A stretch of DNA of 64,000 nt from Fidelibacterota bacterium (GCA_016845065.1 JAERTG010000175.1:124001-188000); one strand, 5' to 3'; shown: positions 36,319 through 46,614, numbered from the stretch's first letter. A program made the numbers and translations. The notes: a model not told the origin generated them from the sequence alone.

Positions 36319-36421
36319 GCCGGCAATATGTCAAATCCTCATTCAATTTCAAACATTCATGACTTCAAAAAGATCGGAGTGATTTTTCTTCGTGAATGAC
36401 ATATCTGATTTATTTTGAGAA

Positions 36422-38110
36422 ATGAATAATTCTCAAATCAGTATTCGAATAAATCGTCTCGCAGCCATGATGTCCCTTCTCGAGGAAAATCCCTTCAAGA
36501 CACGGAGTTTTGAAAGGGCAGCACGTATCGTCAGAGATCATGAGGAAGATATGGGTATCCTCGTGGATGAAGATCGCCTCAAAGATGTGCCAGGAATTGG
36601 TCCAAAGTTAGCGTATGTGATCATGTATTATGCTAAAGCTGGCACCGCCGGGCTAGAAAAAGAGCTGGAAGCACAACTTCCACGAGGTTTAGCAGATCTT
36701 CTTGATCTTCCTGGTCTGGGTATGAAGAAGGTTCAACTTCTCTGGAAAAAATATGATGTCACTAGTATTGAAGCCTTGAAACAAGCCTGTGACAAGGATG
36801 CATTATCTGGGATGAAGGGGTTTGGCCCAAAACTCCAGGCGAGGTTATTGAAAGCGATCGCCTTTCAGAAAAAACATGCCAGAGATTTTTATCTCGATTC
36901 TGCCTTATCTGTTGCGCAAAACTGGGTGGATCAATTATCACCCCATAAGAGTATCTCACGAATCGAACTGACTGGGAGAATAAGGAGAGGTGACAAATTA
37001 ATACAAGCAGTTGAGTTGCTCATCGAAGCAGATTCATCTGAATTATTGGCTGATTTAAATGAAAATATTGATTGTACTGTGTCTGAATCGGGTTCCATAA
37101 TGGTTAAGGACATATCTGGATTAGAGGTCCATTTTTGGCTATCGACAAAGGAAGCCTTCAGCGCTCAACAACTCATCCGAACTGGGGGTGAGGCGTATTC
37201 TGAACAGCTAAATGCAATGTACGGAGATGATCCTGAAGCCGCTATCCAAACACTCAGTCAGGTTGGAGGCTCTACAATTCTCTCTGAAAAAGCTCTCTGC
37301 GAATCAGTTAACATTCAGTGGATAGAACCTGAGCTGAGAGATACGTATGCTACTTTTCCTGAGGATGTTCGGCTGGTGGAGCAAGGGGATATTAAGGGCG
37401 TATTTCATGCACATTCCACCTGGAGTGATGGCCGAAATTCTCTTGAGGAACTTGCTGAAGCGGTTCGAATTAATGGATACCAATATCTTGGCATCAGTGA
37501 ACATTCGCAAGCGGCTTACTACGCAAATGGCTTGAAACCTGAACGTGTAAAAGCTCAATGGGAGCTGATAGATCAACTCAATGATACCTATTCTGATTTT
37601 CATATTTTTAAGGGAATCGAAGCTGATATCCTGAGTGATGGAAGTATCGATTACGATGAGGAACTATTGTCTGGTTTTGATTTTGTGATCGCATCAATCC
37701 ATAGCCACTTTCAGCTAGATCCAAACAAACAAACTGAGCGCATTGTCCGTGCACTACAAAGCCCCTATACAACCATGCTTGGCCATCCGACTGGGAGAAT
37801 GCTTATGGCCCGACCGGGCTATAATCCTGATTTGCCAACAATAATAAATGCTGCAGCAGAGAATAATAAACTGATCGAAATAAACACAACTCCCAAACGA
37901 CTCGATCTGGATTGGCGATATCTCAAGTATGCCCGAGAACAGGGTGTAAGTATCTCAATTAATCCTGATGCTCACAGTATTTCTGGGCTTAAATCCATTC
38001 CATTGGGGGTTCGCATGGCTAGAAAAGGGGGCTACTCATCAGGTGGGGTGATTAATACAATGGATGTGGCGGATATGAAAACTTACCTACAAACACGGAA
38101 AGTATCATGA
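36422..38110 (+). CDS. PolX-like protein with intact PHP domain but degenerate polymerase site
   Basis: 562 residues laid out as bacterial PolX: helix-hairpin-helix motifs (DVPGIGPKLA, LPGLGMKKV, MKGFGPKLQ), a vestigial polymerase palm (about 180-300) and a C-terminal PHP phosphoesterase. The palm motif that normally reads GSxRRG...DxD is TGRIRRG...VEL here, and the third Asp (usually xVDLR) is His in GLEVHFW; polymerase activity is therefore unlikely. The PHP ligands His329, His331, Asp336, His361, Glu400, His427, His429, Asp516 and His518 are all present, so 3'-5' exonuclease or AP-endonuclease activity may remain. Its stop overlaps the nth start (ATGA), which favours a role in base-excision repair. 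Confidence 0.8.
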   Translation: MNNSQISIRINRLAAMMSLLEENPFKTRSFERAARIVRDHEEDMGILVDEDRLKDVPGIGPKLAYVIMYYAKAGTAGLEKELEAQLPRGLADLLDLPGLGMKKVQLLWKKYDVTSIEALKQACDKDALSGMKGFGPKLQARLLKAIAFQKKHARDFYLDSALSVAQNWVDQLSPHKSISRIELTGRIRRGDKLIQAVELLIEADSSELLADLNENIDCTVSESGSIMVKDISGLEVHFWLSTKEAFSAQQLIRTGGEAYSEQLNAMYGDDPEAAIQTLSQVGGSTILSEKALCESVNIQWIEPELRDTYATFPEDVRLVEQGDIKGVFHAHSTWSDGRNSLEELAEAVRINGYQYLGISEHSQAAYYANGLKPERVKAQWELIDQLNDTYSDFHIFKGIEADILSDGSIDYDEELLSGFDFVIASIHSHFQLDPNKQTERIVRALQSPYTTMLGHPTGRMLMARPGYNPDLPTIINAAAENNKLIEINTTPKRLDLDWRYLKYAREQGVSISINPDAHSISGLKSIPLGVRMARKGGYSSGGVINTMDVADMKTYLQTRKVS

Positions 38111-38775
38111 GTGAATCTTTAAAAAACAAGCAACTCCGGATGCAGAGGATAATGACTACTTTGTATGAGACTTATCCTGATTCCAAATGTAGTCTCGAAC
38201 ACCAATCACCCTTCCAGCTACTTATCTCTACCATGCTTTCTGCTCAGTGTACAGATGAGAGAGTAAACAAAGTTACCCCTGAATTATTCAACCATTATCC
38301 AACTGCGCAAAGCATGGCAAGTGCCCCAGTGGAACATCTCGCCGAATTGGTTCGATCCACTGGATTTTTCAATAGCAAATCAAGAAACATGAGCGCATGC
38401 GCACAAACCCTCATGCAAGAGCATAAGGGTGAAGTACCTGTGGATTTGGATGCTCTGGTTAAGCTACCCGGTGTCGGTCGAAAAACGGCAAATGTTGTAC
38501 TGGGAACTGGATTTCATATCCCTGGTTTAGTAGTTGATACTCATGTGATTCGAATTGCGAATCTTTTACGAATGACCAATCAAAAAGATGCAGTTAAAAT
38601 TGAGATGGAGCTCCAGAAGATTATTGAAAAGGAGCATTGGGTCATGTTTACCCATCTAATCATCGATCATGGACGTGCTGTATGTATTGCGCGTCGACCC
38701 CAATGCCACCAATGTGTACTCGCTGAATTTTGTCCAAGCGTGCTTCCCGAAGAAGCAGTAAACAAGAAGAAATGA
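38107..38775 (+). CDS. nth: Endonuclease III
   Basis: DNA glycosylase/AP lyase that removes oxidised pyrimidines, 222 residues. The helix-hairpin-helix LPGVGRKTANVVLG supplies the catalytic Lys, and VVDTHVIRIANLL the catalytic Asp. The [4Fe-4S] site CIARRPQCHQCVLAEFC (Cys-x6-Cys-x2-Cys-x5-Cys) is complete. Translation is coupled by a 4-nt overlap to the PolX-like gene upstream and by another to the acylphosphatase downstream. Confidence 0.97.
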   Translation: MSESLKNKQLRMQRIMTTLYETYPDSKCSLEHQSPFQLLISTMLSAQCTDERVNKVTPELFNHYPTAQSMASAPVEHLAELVRSTGFFNSKSRNMSACAQTLMQEHKGEVPVDLDALVKLPGVGRKTANVVLGTGFHIPGLVVDTHVIRIANLLRMTNQKDAVKIEMELQKIIEKEHWVMFTHLIIDHGRAVCIARRPQCHQCVLAEFCPSVLPEEAVNKKK

Positions 38776-39053
38776 CCATGGAAACCGCCACTGCTTTCAA
38801 AATATCCGGAAAGGTTCAAGGAGTTGGATTCAGGTATTTTGTTAGCTCAACTGCGCAACAATTAGGATTGAAAGACTGGGTAAAAAATCACCCAGATGGC
38901 TCTGTTGTGGGACTTGTAGAGGGAGATTATGGTTTGATTGCTTCCTTCATGAAAGAACTAAAAATAGGTAACCGATGGTCACAGGTTGAGGGGGTCGAGG
39001 GGCAGTCACAATCATATAGCGGAGAATTTGAAAGTTTCGAAATTCGGTATTAG
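38772..39053 (+). CDS. acyP: Acylphosphatase
   Basis: 93-residue enzyme that hydrolyses acyl phosphates. The signature GKVQGVGFRYFV contains the substrate-binding Arg and WVKNHPDGSV the catalytic Asn. I use the ATG at 38772, which overlaps the nth stop (ATGA); a longer frame from 38730 would lie inside nth. An ATG at 38778 is equally possible. Confidence 0.93.
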   Translation: MTMETATAFKISGKVQGVGFRYFVSSTAQQLGLKDWVKNHPDGSVVGLVEGDYGLIASFMKELKIGNRWSQVEGVEGQSQSYSGEFESFEIRY

Positions 39054-39106
39054 GAAAGTGCGTGACCTATAATTATTTATGATGAAGATTTGGAAAGGGA
39101 CAAGCA

Positions 39107-39463
39107 ATGAAGCCAATATTTTTTGATAAGAAAACATGTGGAACCTGTAAAAAAGCTCAGGCATACCTGAATGAGAGTCAGGTTGAATTTGAAAAGGTAG
39201 ATATTATTAATAACCCCCCAAGTCGTGAACTTCTGGATAAGTTTATTGATGCAGACAATGTCAAGCCACACTTAAACTCCCGATCAGCAATTTACCGTGA
39301 TTTAAAGCTAGGCCAAAACCTACCTGAAAAAGCAAGAGCCATCGATTTGATGTTACAAGATTCCAACCTCATCAAAAGACCCTTTATTGTGCAGGGCGAT
39401 GTGGGTTCATTCGGTTTTTCCACAGGTGAATTCGATGAAAAGTGGGGTACTTCAGGTAAATAA
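39107..39463 (+). CDS. ArsC/Spx-family thioredoxin-fold protein
   Basis: 118 residues. N-terminal FFDKKTCGTCKKAQAYL has the CxxC redox pair, and the C-terminal LIKRPFIVQGD matches the Arg-Pro segment of ArsC and Spx proteins. The usual ArsC arginine triad is only partly visible, so arsenate reduction is not assured; YffB/Spx-like redox or regulatory roles are as likely. AAGGGA precedes the ATG. The PC4-like gene follows after 27 nt. Confidence 0.8.
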   Translation: MKPIFFDKKTCGTCKKAQAYLNESQVEFEKVDIINNPPSRELLDKFIDADNVKPHLNSRSAIYRDLKLGQNLPEKARAIDLMLQDSNLIKRPFIVQGDVGSFGFSTGEFDEKWGTSGK

Positions 39464-39490
39464 AATTGAAACTAAGAAAAGGATAAATAC

Positions 39491-39721
39491 ATGGAAAAGA
39501 TTATTGGTGAAGTAGAGCGAAGTGAAACTGAAAAAATCCTGATTCAGGTAAAAGAGTTCAAGGGTCGTACCTATGTAGATTTTAGGATTCATTATCTGGC
39601 CGATGAAGACGAGTGGCGTCCAACCCAGAAAGGCATTACGGTTGCACCAGCTTTATGGGAAGACTTTAAAAATCACGTTGAAGAAGCCAATAAGTTCCTC
39701 GGTGAGGAAGGATTAATCTAA
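39491..39721 (+). CDS. PC4/YdbC-type single-strand DNA-binding protein
   Basis: 76 residues matching the core of the transcriptional coactivator PC4 and bacterial YdbC: curved beta-sheet strands KILIQVKEFKGRTYVDFRI and DEWRPTQKGITVAPALW, then a C-terminal helix. Such proteins dimerise and bind single-stranded nucleic acid; the bacterial role is unclear. AAAAGGAT precedes the ATG. Converges with fetB, overlapping by 4 nt. Confidence 0.85.
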   Translation: MEKIIGEVERSETEKILIQVKEFKGRTYVDFRIHYLADEDEWRPTQKGITVAPALWEDFKNHVEEANKFLGEEGLI

Positions 39722-40521
39722 CCCTTATTCTCCCTCAATAGCTCAAGCCTGAGCTGTAGTCTTGAAGTAAAATATTGACGGTAGACAATGGCCAGCATAA
39801 TCATGTTGGCCAGAGTTGCTGTTGTGAACCACATATACATAATCATAATTTGATATCGGACGGCAATGATCGGATCAATTCCTGCTAGAATTTGTCCTGT
39901 CATTACGCCAGGAAGCTGCACAAGTCCAACGGTCATCATGGCATTGATGTTTGGAATTAATGCAGCATGAATGGAAGCTTTCATAGCATCATAGACCGCC
40001 AGTTTGGGTGTGGCACCTAGTGCAAGCAAGGTTTCTATCTCCTTCTCCCTATGTTTCAACTCACCAACAAATCTGTTTGCTGTCAATGCAGTTGAATTGA
40101 GTCCATTACCAATAATCATCCCACCGATTGGAATGGCTGCATAGGGTGAAAACCAGGGTTCTACATCCAGGATGAAAAGCAGAATAGTTCCCAAAATGAG
40201 AAGAGCAGAACCCAGAAGTGCCACCAACATGGCAGGAAAGAAGTGGGGGATTGCATTCTTCTGTCGTCGAGTTCCTTCATAACTGGCTATCAAAATCATT
40301 AGAAAGAGTAGCATGAGCATAAATGCCCAATGCTGTTGATCAAAAAACCAGGTCAGCACATAACCCATAAGCGTTAACTGAACGAAGGTGCGGAGCGTAC
40401 CAACCAGGAGTGTGTTTTCCAGGCCTAATTTCCATTTTTTGATTAAAAAAAGCGAAAAGGCAATAAAGAGGAGTGACACAAGTAAATCATTCCAACTCAA
40501 CACATAAAAATCAGGTCGCAT
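39718..40521 (-). CDS. fetB: FetB-like ABC transporter permease (UPF0014)
   Basis: 267-residue inner-membrane permease with about seven helices. The cytoplasmic segment LLALGATPKLAVYDAMKASIHAALIPNIN is shortened here to its key parts LALGATP and AALIPNINAMMTVGLV, the hallmark of FetB/UPF0014, followed by GMMTGQIL-like LPGVMTGQILAG. FetAB in E. coli exports iron and protects from peroxide. The ATG at 40521 has GAGG at good spacing. It overlaps the end of fetA by 11 nt. Confidence 0.9.
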   Translation of the reverse strand: MRPDFYVLSWNDLLVSLLFIAFSLFLIKKWKLGLENTLLVGTLRTFVQLTLMGYVLTWFFDQQHWAFMLMLLFLMILIASYEGTRRQKNAIPHFFPAMLVALLGSALLILGTILLFILDVEPWFSPYAAIPIGGMIIGNGLNSTALTANRFVGELKHREKEIETLLALGATPKLAVYDAMKASIHAALIPNINAMMTVGLVQLPGVMTGQILAGIDPIIAVRYQIMIMYMWFTTATLANMIMLAIVYRQYFTSRLQLRLELLRENKG

Positions 40522-41248
40522 TATTGACCTCATTCTTTAACAAACCTGCATCTTCAAAGGCGTGGGATTTATCCAGAGTATGAAAATCACCATCACCGAT
40601 AATTTTCCCCTCTGATAGAATAATGACTCGTTTGGCATAGCGACGCATGAGCAGGTGATCATGTGATACGGCAATGACTGTCAAATTTAAAGCTTCCCTG
40701 AGTTCCTCGACCTGATCCATTATCTCCCGCGCGAGTTTTGGATCCAAACTGGAAGTTGGCTCATCGAGAAGGAGAACCTGCGGGTGGTTGAGTAGGGTCC
40801 GAGCCAGGGCAAGTCGTTGTTGCTCACCACCTGATAGATCCCGTGCATGATGGGTCAACTCGATGTTTATCAGTCCCACCTGGTCGAGGGCTGCAAGAAT
40901 TTCATGATCCAGCGTTTGAGAAATAGTCTGATCCCAACGACCAGCTATCAACAAATTTTCTCGGACAGTACCTTCGAAGACTACAGGATTCTGAAATAGG
41001 ATACCAACATTTCGTCTGAGTGATTGAACATCTGAATCAATATCATTTCCCCGAAAGGTGATACGCCCACTGCTGGGACTGGCTAGCGCATTAAACATCC
41101 TGAGTAGCGAGCTTTTTCCGGCTCCTGAAGCGCCTATAACAGCCACAAACTCACCCTTATTGATACTAAAATCAAGACCTTGAAGGATGTGTTTGCCCTC
41201 GACGTCGAGTTGCACATCTTCAAACTGAAACAATGTGGAATTTTCCAT
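40511..41248 (-). CDS. fetA: FetA-like ABC transporter ATP-binding protein
   Basis: 245-residue ATPase partner of FetB. Walker A is GASGAGKSS, the Q-loop LFQNP, the ABC signature LSGGEQQRLALARTLL, Walker B VLLLDEPTSSLDP, and the switch His is in IAVSHD. I chose the ATG at 41248 because the family starts shortly before the FQFEDVQL strand; a longer frame to 41296 adds an unlikely Cys-rich leader. Confidence 0.9.
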   Translation of the reverse strand: MENSTLFQFEDVQLDVEGKHILQGLDFSINKGEFVAVIGASGAGKSSLLRMFNALASPSSGRITFRGNDIDSDVQSLRRNVGILFQNPVVFEGTVRENLLIAGRWDQTISQTLDHEILAALDQVGLINIELTHHARDLSGGEQQRLALARTLLNHPQVLLLDEPTSSLDPKLAREIMDQVEELREALNLTVIAVSHDHLLMRRYAKRVIILSEGKIIGDGDFHTLDKSHAFEDAGLLKNEVNNAT

Positions 41249-41477
41249 GGACCAAGTATATATGACGCAATCACAGAAAGAAATGATATATGACATTTAC
41301 CTCGGGGTGTTTTTTGTTTGCCTGATTTTTAAAGTGTTTACCTTTGCTGCTGAAAGTGGAGAACCTTCTTGGCTTCAAATAGTTAGACTAAAGATACTTG
41401 ATTTATAAGCGTTACTCCCTGAGAAGGAAGTCGCTACTCAAAAACCAAATGTTGTGTATTAGATAGAAAGAACATTT

Positions 41478-42497
41478 ATGTCTACGATACTGGTAACTGG
41501 TGGTGCGGGATACATAGGTAGTCATACTGCCCTGGAATTACTCACACAGGGAGATGAGGTTATCGTTGTTGATAATCTTAGTAACAGCAGTCGGGAATCG
41601 CTTAGACGTGTGGAATCTCTCACTGGCAAAGCACCTGTGTTTTACCAGATAGACCTTCTGGATCAGGAAGCTCTATCAACTCCCTTCCTCAATCACTCGA
41701 TTCATGCAGTTATCCACTTTGCTGGATTAAAAGCGGTTGGGGAATCGGTGGAACTCCCACTTGAATATTACCAGAACAATCTAGCTGGGACCCTTAATTT
41801 GTTAGAAGTAATGAAAACAAATAACGTAAAACGATTGGTATTCTCATCCTCTGCAACTGTATATGGGGATCCAAACTCAGTACCAATAACGGAAGATTTT
41901 CCGGTCTCGGCCACCAACCCCTACGGTCGATCAAAACTGATCATTGAAGAAATGTTAGGCGATCTCTACGTTTCAGATGCAAGTTGGGATATTGCTTTAT
42001 TGAGATATTTCAATCCAGTTGGAGCCCATGGAAGCGGGGAAATTGGTGAGGATCCCAATGGCGTCCCCAACAATCTGATGCCTTACATATCCCAGGTTGC
42101 AGTTGGCAAGTTGGAAAAATTATCAGTATACGGTAACGATTATGAAACACATGATGGGACTGGTGTACGGGACTATATCCATGTCGTTGATCTGGCTCAA
42201 GGGCATCTAAAAGCACTGGATCATTTGATGACAAAACCTGGCCTTGTAACTGTAAACTTGGGTACAGGCCAAGGGTATAGCGTCCTGGAAATGGTCAAAG
42301 CTTTTGAATCAGCTTCCGGGCAACCCATTGCATATCAAATAGTAGATCGACGCTCAGGTGACATAGCAGAATGTTATGCTGATACCCAAAAGGCAGCTGA
42401 TGTTCTGGGATGGAGAGCGACCAGAGGATTAAGAGACATGTGTGCGGATGCCTGGCATTGGCAATCAAAAAATCCACATGGATATAGCGATGATTAG
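41478..42497 (+). CDS. galE: UDP-glucose 4-epimerase
   Basis: 339-residue SDR enzyme that interconverts UDP-glucose and UDP-galactose using bound NAD. The NAD loop [14 protein letters not shown], the SSSATVYG strand with catalytic Ser/Thr, and [13 protein letters not shown] with the Tyr-x3-Lys pair are intact; [16 protein letters not shown] is the GalE C-terminal signature. It is a stand-alone gene between fetA and topA. Confidence 0.95.
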   Translation: MSTILVTGGAGYIGSHTALELLTQGDEVIVVDNLSNSSRESLRRVESLTGKAPVFYQIDLLDQEALSTPFLNHSIHAVIHFAGLKAVGESVELPLEYYQNNLAGTLNLLEVMKTNNVKRLVFSSSATVYGDPNSVPITEDFPVSATNPYGRSKLIIEEMLGDLYVSDASWDIALLRYFNPVGAHGSGEIGEDPNGVPNNLMPYISQVAVGKLEKLSVYGNDYETHDGTGVRDYIHVVDLAQGHLKALDHLMTKPGLVTVNLGTGQGYSVLEMVKAFESASGQPIAYQIVDRRSGDIAECYADTQKAADVLGWRATRGLRDMCADAWHWQSKNPHGYSDD

Positions 42498-42732
42498 GAC
42501 GATTCTGCCAAATACCCTCGCCTGAGTGATCCACGATTGAAAAAAGTCTATTCTGTTCGGAAAATATAAATTCTTTTTCTCGTCATTATTAGCACTACAA
42601 ATAATAGACGTAGTCTATATATGAAAACTCTGGTAGAATAAATGCCGAAACCGGTATATACGAGGTGTTGCATTTTGGTAGGTGGCTGAATATTATTTGC
42701 GACTTGAAATAATGGAACACTAAAGGAAAAGT

Positions 42733-44982
42733 ATGTCACAATACCTCGTCATCGTCGAATCACCTTCTAAAGCAGGGACAATCAAAAAATATTTGGGAGA
42801 AGAGTATAAAGTCCTCTCTACTGTCGGACATATACGAGATTTACCTCGAACTCAGCTTGGTGTAGACTTGAAGGACAACTTCAAGCCACTCTATGTAACT
42901 ATTCCAGGGAAGAAAAAAAATGTAGAGGCACTTCGAGATGCTGCCAAACAAGCTGCCCACATTTTTGTCGCAACTGATCCCGATCGTGAAGGAGAAGCTA
43001 TTGGCTGGCATGTCACACGATTGCTGAAGAATTTGAACAAACCCATTTCCCGTGTCATGTTTTTTGAAATTACAAAAGCTGGTGTTCTGGAAGGAATGCG
43101 CAAAGCTACTGAACTCGATATGAACATGGTCAACGCTCAACAAGCCAGGCGGATCATTGACCGTCTCGTTGGTTTTAAAGTAAGCCCATTTTTATGGCGG
43201 GTGCTTTATTCAGGACTCAGTGCAGGTCGTGTCCAATCGGTTGCTCTCAGACTTATTTGTGAACGTCAGGAGGAGATTGATCGATTTGAACCTCAGGAAT
43301 ACTGGACCATCAAAGCAGAGGTGGAAACCGCAAAAAAGAAATCCTTTGAGGCCGAACTCCAGAAAGTTGATGGCAAAAAGGCATATATACCCAATGAAAC
43401 AATTGCCGTGGAACTCAGAAACACACTGAAGGATGAACAGTATCTGGTTTCTAAGGTTACAAAAAAACGGGTCCGTAGAAATCCACATGCACCTTTTACC
43501 ACCTCTACTCTCCAACAAGCAGCTTTTCAGAAACTAGGATTTACTACAAAACGTACTATGACTCTGGCCCAACAGCTCTATGAAGGAGTCACACTGGCAG
43601 ACGGAGAAGCAACTGGTTTAATCACCTATATGCGAACAGATTCAACCCGTGTTGCAGATTCTGCTGTAGAAACGGCTCGGGCCCAAATAGAGTCTAAATA
43701 CGGTGCCGATTATTTACCACCATCACCTCGCCAGTTTGGGAAAAAGAGTGGAAAAATTCAGGATGCTCACGAAGCGATTCGTCCAGCCAATCCTGACTTA
43801 TCTCCTGATGATTTAAAAGCCTCGTTGACTGCACCTCAGGCAAAACTGTATGATCTTATCTGGAGACGTTTCGTCGCCTCACAAATGGCAGTAGCAGTTT
43901 TTGATCAATCCACAGTTGATGTGAAAGCTGGGACGAGGTTTGATTTGAGAGCATCTGGTTCTGACCTGGTTTTTGATGGATATCGAGTGGTTTATTTTGA
44001 AAATGTTGAGGAACAGGACAGCCATCTTCCTGCAGATTTGAATAAAGATGAGAAACTTCAACCCTTAGAAGTGAATGCGGATCAACACTTCACAAAACCA
44101 CCCGCTCCATATACTGAAAGCAGTCTGGTGAAAGTTTTGGATAAAGAGGGCATTGGTCGTCCCTCAACATATGCGAATATCATCTCGGTGGTACAAACCA
44201 GAAATTATGTTCAATCGGAAAAACGCAAACTTTATCCCACGGAATTAGGAAAAGTAACCAATAAGCTTCTAGTAGAAAATTTTTCAGAGTTGGTAAATAA
44301 GACCTTTACCCGGGAAATGGAGCTAAACCTTGACAAGGTCGAGGAAGGTGAGAGCACCTACCTGGAAGTCATGGAGGAGTTCTGGTCACATCTAGAAAAA
44401 TGGTTGGAGGAATCTTCAAAGTCATATAGTGAGCTTAAGAAATCACTACAAGAGGATACTGGTGAAGCCTGTGACAAGTGTGGCAAACCCATGATTATAA
44501 AGTGGAGTAAAAACGGACGATTTATGGCGTGCTCAGGATTCCCATCATGTAAGAATGCCAGACCTTTAGATTCACCTACAAGTAATGAAGGTGGAGAAGA
44601 AAAAGTTGTCGAGGATCATGGGAAGTGTGAGAAATGTGAGTCACCACTTGTTCTGCGAGATGGCAGATATGGAAAATTTTATGCCTGCTCGGCCTACCCT
44701 AAATGCAAATTCACCAAACCTTTTACCATATTAATGCCCTGCCCAAAACCTGACTGTAAAGGAGATATTTCTCCGAGACGATCTAAAAGAGGTAGGACTT
44801 TTTATGGCTGTACAAAATATCCGGATTGTGATTTTGTGAGCTGGGACCCCCCTATTGCACACAAATGTCCAGCTTGTGAGAATCCGTACATGGTTGCCAA
44901 ATCAACAAAAAAGAAGGGTGATTATGCCCTTTGCCCGAATTGTAAGCATGAAGTAAACGTCAACGAGACGGAAGCTTCCTAG
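42733..44982 (+). CDS. topA: DNA topoisomerase I
   Basis: 749 residues. The TOPRIM domain (LVIVESPSKAGTIKKYLG, ATDPDREGEAIGWH) and the catalytic Tyr in GLITYMRTDSTRV are present. EGIGRPSTYANII is the type IA signature. The C-terminus has four Cys4 zinc ribbons from about residue 580: CDKCGKPM, CEKCESPL, CPKPDCKGD and CPACENPY with paired second halves. It relaxes negative supercoils behind transcription. AAAGGAA precedes the ATG. Confidence 0.97.
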   Translation: MSQYLVIVESPSKAGTIKKYLGEEYKVLSTVGHIRDLPRTQLGVDLKDNFKPLYVTIPGKKKNVEALRDAAKQAAHIFVATDPDREGEAIGWHVTRLLKNLNKPISRVMFFEITKAGVLEGMRKATELDMNMVNAQQARRIIDRLVGFKVSPFLWRVLYSGLSAGRVQSVALRLICERQEEIDRFEPQEYWTIKAEVETAKKKSFEAELQKVDGKKAYIPNETIAVELRNTLKDEQYLVSKVTKKRVRRNPHAPFTTSTLQQAAFQKLGFTTKRTMTLAQQLYEGVTLADGEATGLITYMRTDSTRVADSAVETARAQIESKYGADYLPPSPRQFGKKSGKIQDAHEAIRPANPDLSPDDLKASLTAPQAKLYDLIWRRFVASQMAVAVFDQSTVDVKAGTRFDLRASGSDLVFDGYRVVYFENVEEQDSHLPADLNKDEKLQPLEVNADQHFTKPPAPYTESSLVKVLDKEGIGRPSTYANIISVVQTRNYVQSEKRKLYPTELGKVTNKLLVENFSELVNKTFTREMELNLDKVEEGESTYLEVMEEFWSHLEKWLEESSKSYSELKKSLQEDTGEACDKCGKPMIIKWSKNGRFMACSGFPSCKNARPLDSPTSNEGGEEKVVEDHGKCEKCESPLVLRDGRYGKFYACSAYPKCKFTKPFTILMPCPKPDCKGDISPRRSKRGRTFYGCTKYPDCDFVSWDPPIAHKCPACENPYMVAKSTKKKGDYALCPNCKHEVNVNETEAS

Positions 44983-45003
44983 TTAAGAAATTGAGAGAGC
45001 AAA

Positions 45004-46329
45004 ATGGCACGTTTAGAAAGTTTTGATAAACTCGTATCCCTGTCTAAAAGACGGGGGTTCATATTTCAATCGAGTGAGATTTATGGCGGGATAAATGCCT
45101 GTTATGACTACGGACCTTTGGGGGTTGAACTCAAAAGAAACGTAAAACAGACATGGTGGAATGCCATGACACGGGAGTATGATAATATTGTCGGTCTTGA
45201 TGCTGCCATTCTCATGCATCCCAAGGTTTGGGAAGCCAGTGGTCATGTTGGAGGATTTACCGATCCTCTGGTAGATTGCAAGGAGTGTAAAACCAGGTTT
45301 CGTGAAGATACACTCCCTGAAGCAAACATGACCAACAAGGAATGTCCTGAATGTGGTGGCGAATTAACAGAATCCAGGCAGTTCAACCTTATGTTCAAGA
45401 CTCAAATGGGTGCTGTAGAGGAATCGGCCTCAACTATCTATCTTCGTCCTGAAACAGCTCAAGGTATTTTTGTTAATTTCCCGAACGTTGTTGATACTTC
45501 CCGTCAGCAGATTCCATTTGGAATTGCTCAGATTGGAAAAGCCTTTCGCAATGAAATTACACCAGGAAACTTCATCTTTAGAACTCGTGAATTTGAACAG
45601 ATGGAAATGCAATTTTTTGTAAAGCCAGAGGAGTCGGATGAATGGTTCGAAACCTGGAAGGAACGTCGCAAGGCTTTCTATGATACGATTGGGATTGACC
45701 CGGACAATCTCCGTTTTCACGAGCACGGTCCAGATGAACTCGCCCACTACGCCCTCGCAGCCTTTGATGTTGAATACAAATTCCCCATTGGGTGGAGTGA
45801 GCTGGAGGGAATTCATAACAGGTCAGACTTTGATTTGAAGCAGCACGCTGAATTCTCAGGTAAAAACATGAGTTATCGAGATCCACAGACCAATCAGGTA
45901 TACACGCCATTTATTATTGAGACCTCGGCTGGGTGTGACCGCACCACTCTGGCAGTCATGTGTGAAGCCTATGAAGAGGAAACTCTGGAAGACGGCTCAG
46001 TTCGGACAGTTATGCATTTTCACCCCAGGCTAGCTCCGATCAAGGTAGCTATACTGCCTCTGGTTAAAAAAGGTGGTCTAAGAGAATTAGCGACAGAGTT
46101 AAAGGATGACCTTAAGCGGCATTTTAATGTGTTTTATGATGAAAAGGGAGCCATTGGCCGCCGTTATCGCCGCATGGATGAAGCTGGAACTCCATACTGT
46201 GTGACCGTCGATTTCGATACATTGGATGACAAAGCAGTGACTGTTCGTGACAGAGATTCCATGGAGCAGATTCGTGTACCCATCGGGGAGCTTCAAAGCT
46301 GGTTGGCAGAGCGCATACTTATCAGCTAA
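45004..46329 (+). CDS. glyS: Glycyl-tRNA synthetase, single-chain alpha2 type
   Basis: 441-residue class II synthetase that charges tRNA-Gly. Motif 2 appears in [23 protein letters not shown] (given here as key residues FRNE and RTREFEQ), the glycine motif in [11 protein letters not shown], and motif 3 in [14 protein letters not shown]-terminal anticodon-binding domain begins near [11 protein letters not shown]. An internal zinc site CKECKTRF...CPECGG is retained. This is the eukaryotic/archaeal-like dimeric form, common in Bacteroidetes and Gram-positives. It starts 21 nt after topA and ends in a terminator. Confidence 0.97.
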   Translation: MARLESFDKLVSLSKRRGFIFQSSEIYGGINACYDYGPLGVELKRNVKQTWWNAMTREYDNIVGLDAAILMHPKVWEASGHVGGFTDPLVDCKECKTRFREDTLPEANMTNKECPECGGELTESRQFNLMFKTQMGAVEESASTIYLRPETAQGIFVNFPNVVDTSRQQIPFGIAQIGKAFRNEITPGNFIFRTREFEQMEMQFFVKPEESDEWFETWKERRKAFYDTIGIDPDNLRFHEHGPDELAHYALAAFDVEYKFPIGWSELEGIHNRSDFDLKQHAEFSGKNMSYRDPQTNQVYTPFIIETSAGCDRTTLAVMCEAYEEETLEDGSVRTVMHFHPRLAPIKVAILPLVKKGGLRELATELKDDLKRHFNVFYDEKGAIGRRYRRMDEAGTPYCVTVDFDTLDDKAVTVRDRDSMEQIRVPIGELQSWLAERILIS

Positions 46330-46371
46330 AACATAAATCAAATCTATACAACACTTCTTCAATTTGAGTTA

Positions 46372-46407
46372 AACAGGCTGTGGGTTCATCCTCAGCCTGT
46401 TTTGTTA
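46372..46407 (+). terminator. Terminator after the glycyl-tRNA synthetase gene
   Basis: AACAGGCTG pairs with CAGCCTGTT (about 46372-46380 with 46393-46401), and the stem is followed by TTTGTT. Confidence 0.75.
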
Positions 46408-46563
46408 ACATGAACCATTTGTAAAAAAAATGCACAATCTATTTATAGCCGCTTGATGTACCTTAGATGCTATTTATATTGTGGGACGTGATTAGGCGAG
46501 TATCAAAGCAACCATTCTTTTATAAACAGCAATCTTCTGATCCAATTCGAACAAAATTTATAT

Positions 46564-46585
46564 GTGCACTTCAAGGTGCACTTTT
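46564..46585 (+). other. Leader hairpin upstream of the zinc-ribbon protein gene
   Basis: GTGCACT (46564-46570) and GGTGCAC (46575-46581) form a compact hairpin followed by TTTT, about 30 nt before the start codon. A promoter-like pair TTGATG/TATTGT with an 18-bp gap lies at 46453-46482. Could be a weak terminator or attenuator of a short leader; uncertain. Confidence 0.35.
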
Positions 46586-46614
46586 CATATGATATACCCA
46601 GAGAGTAGGTGTGA

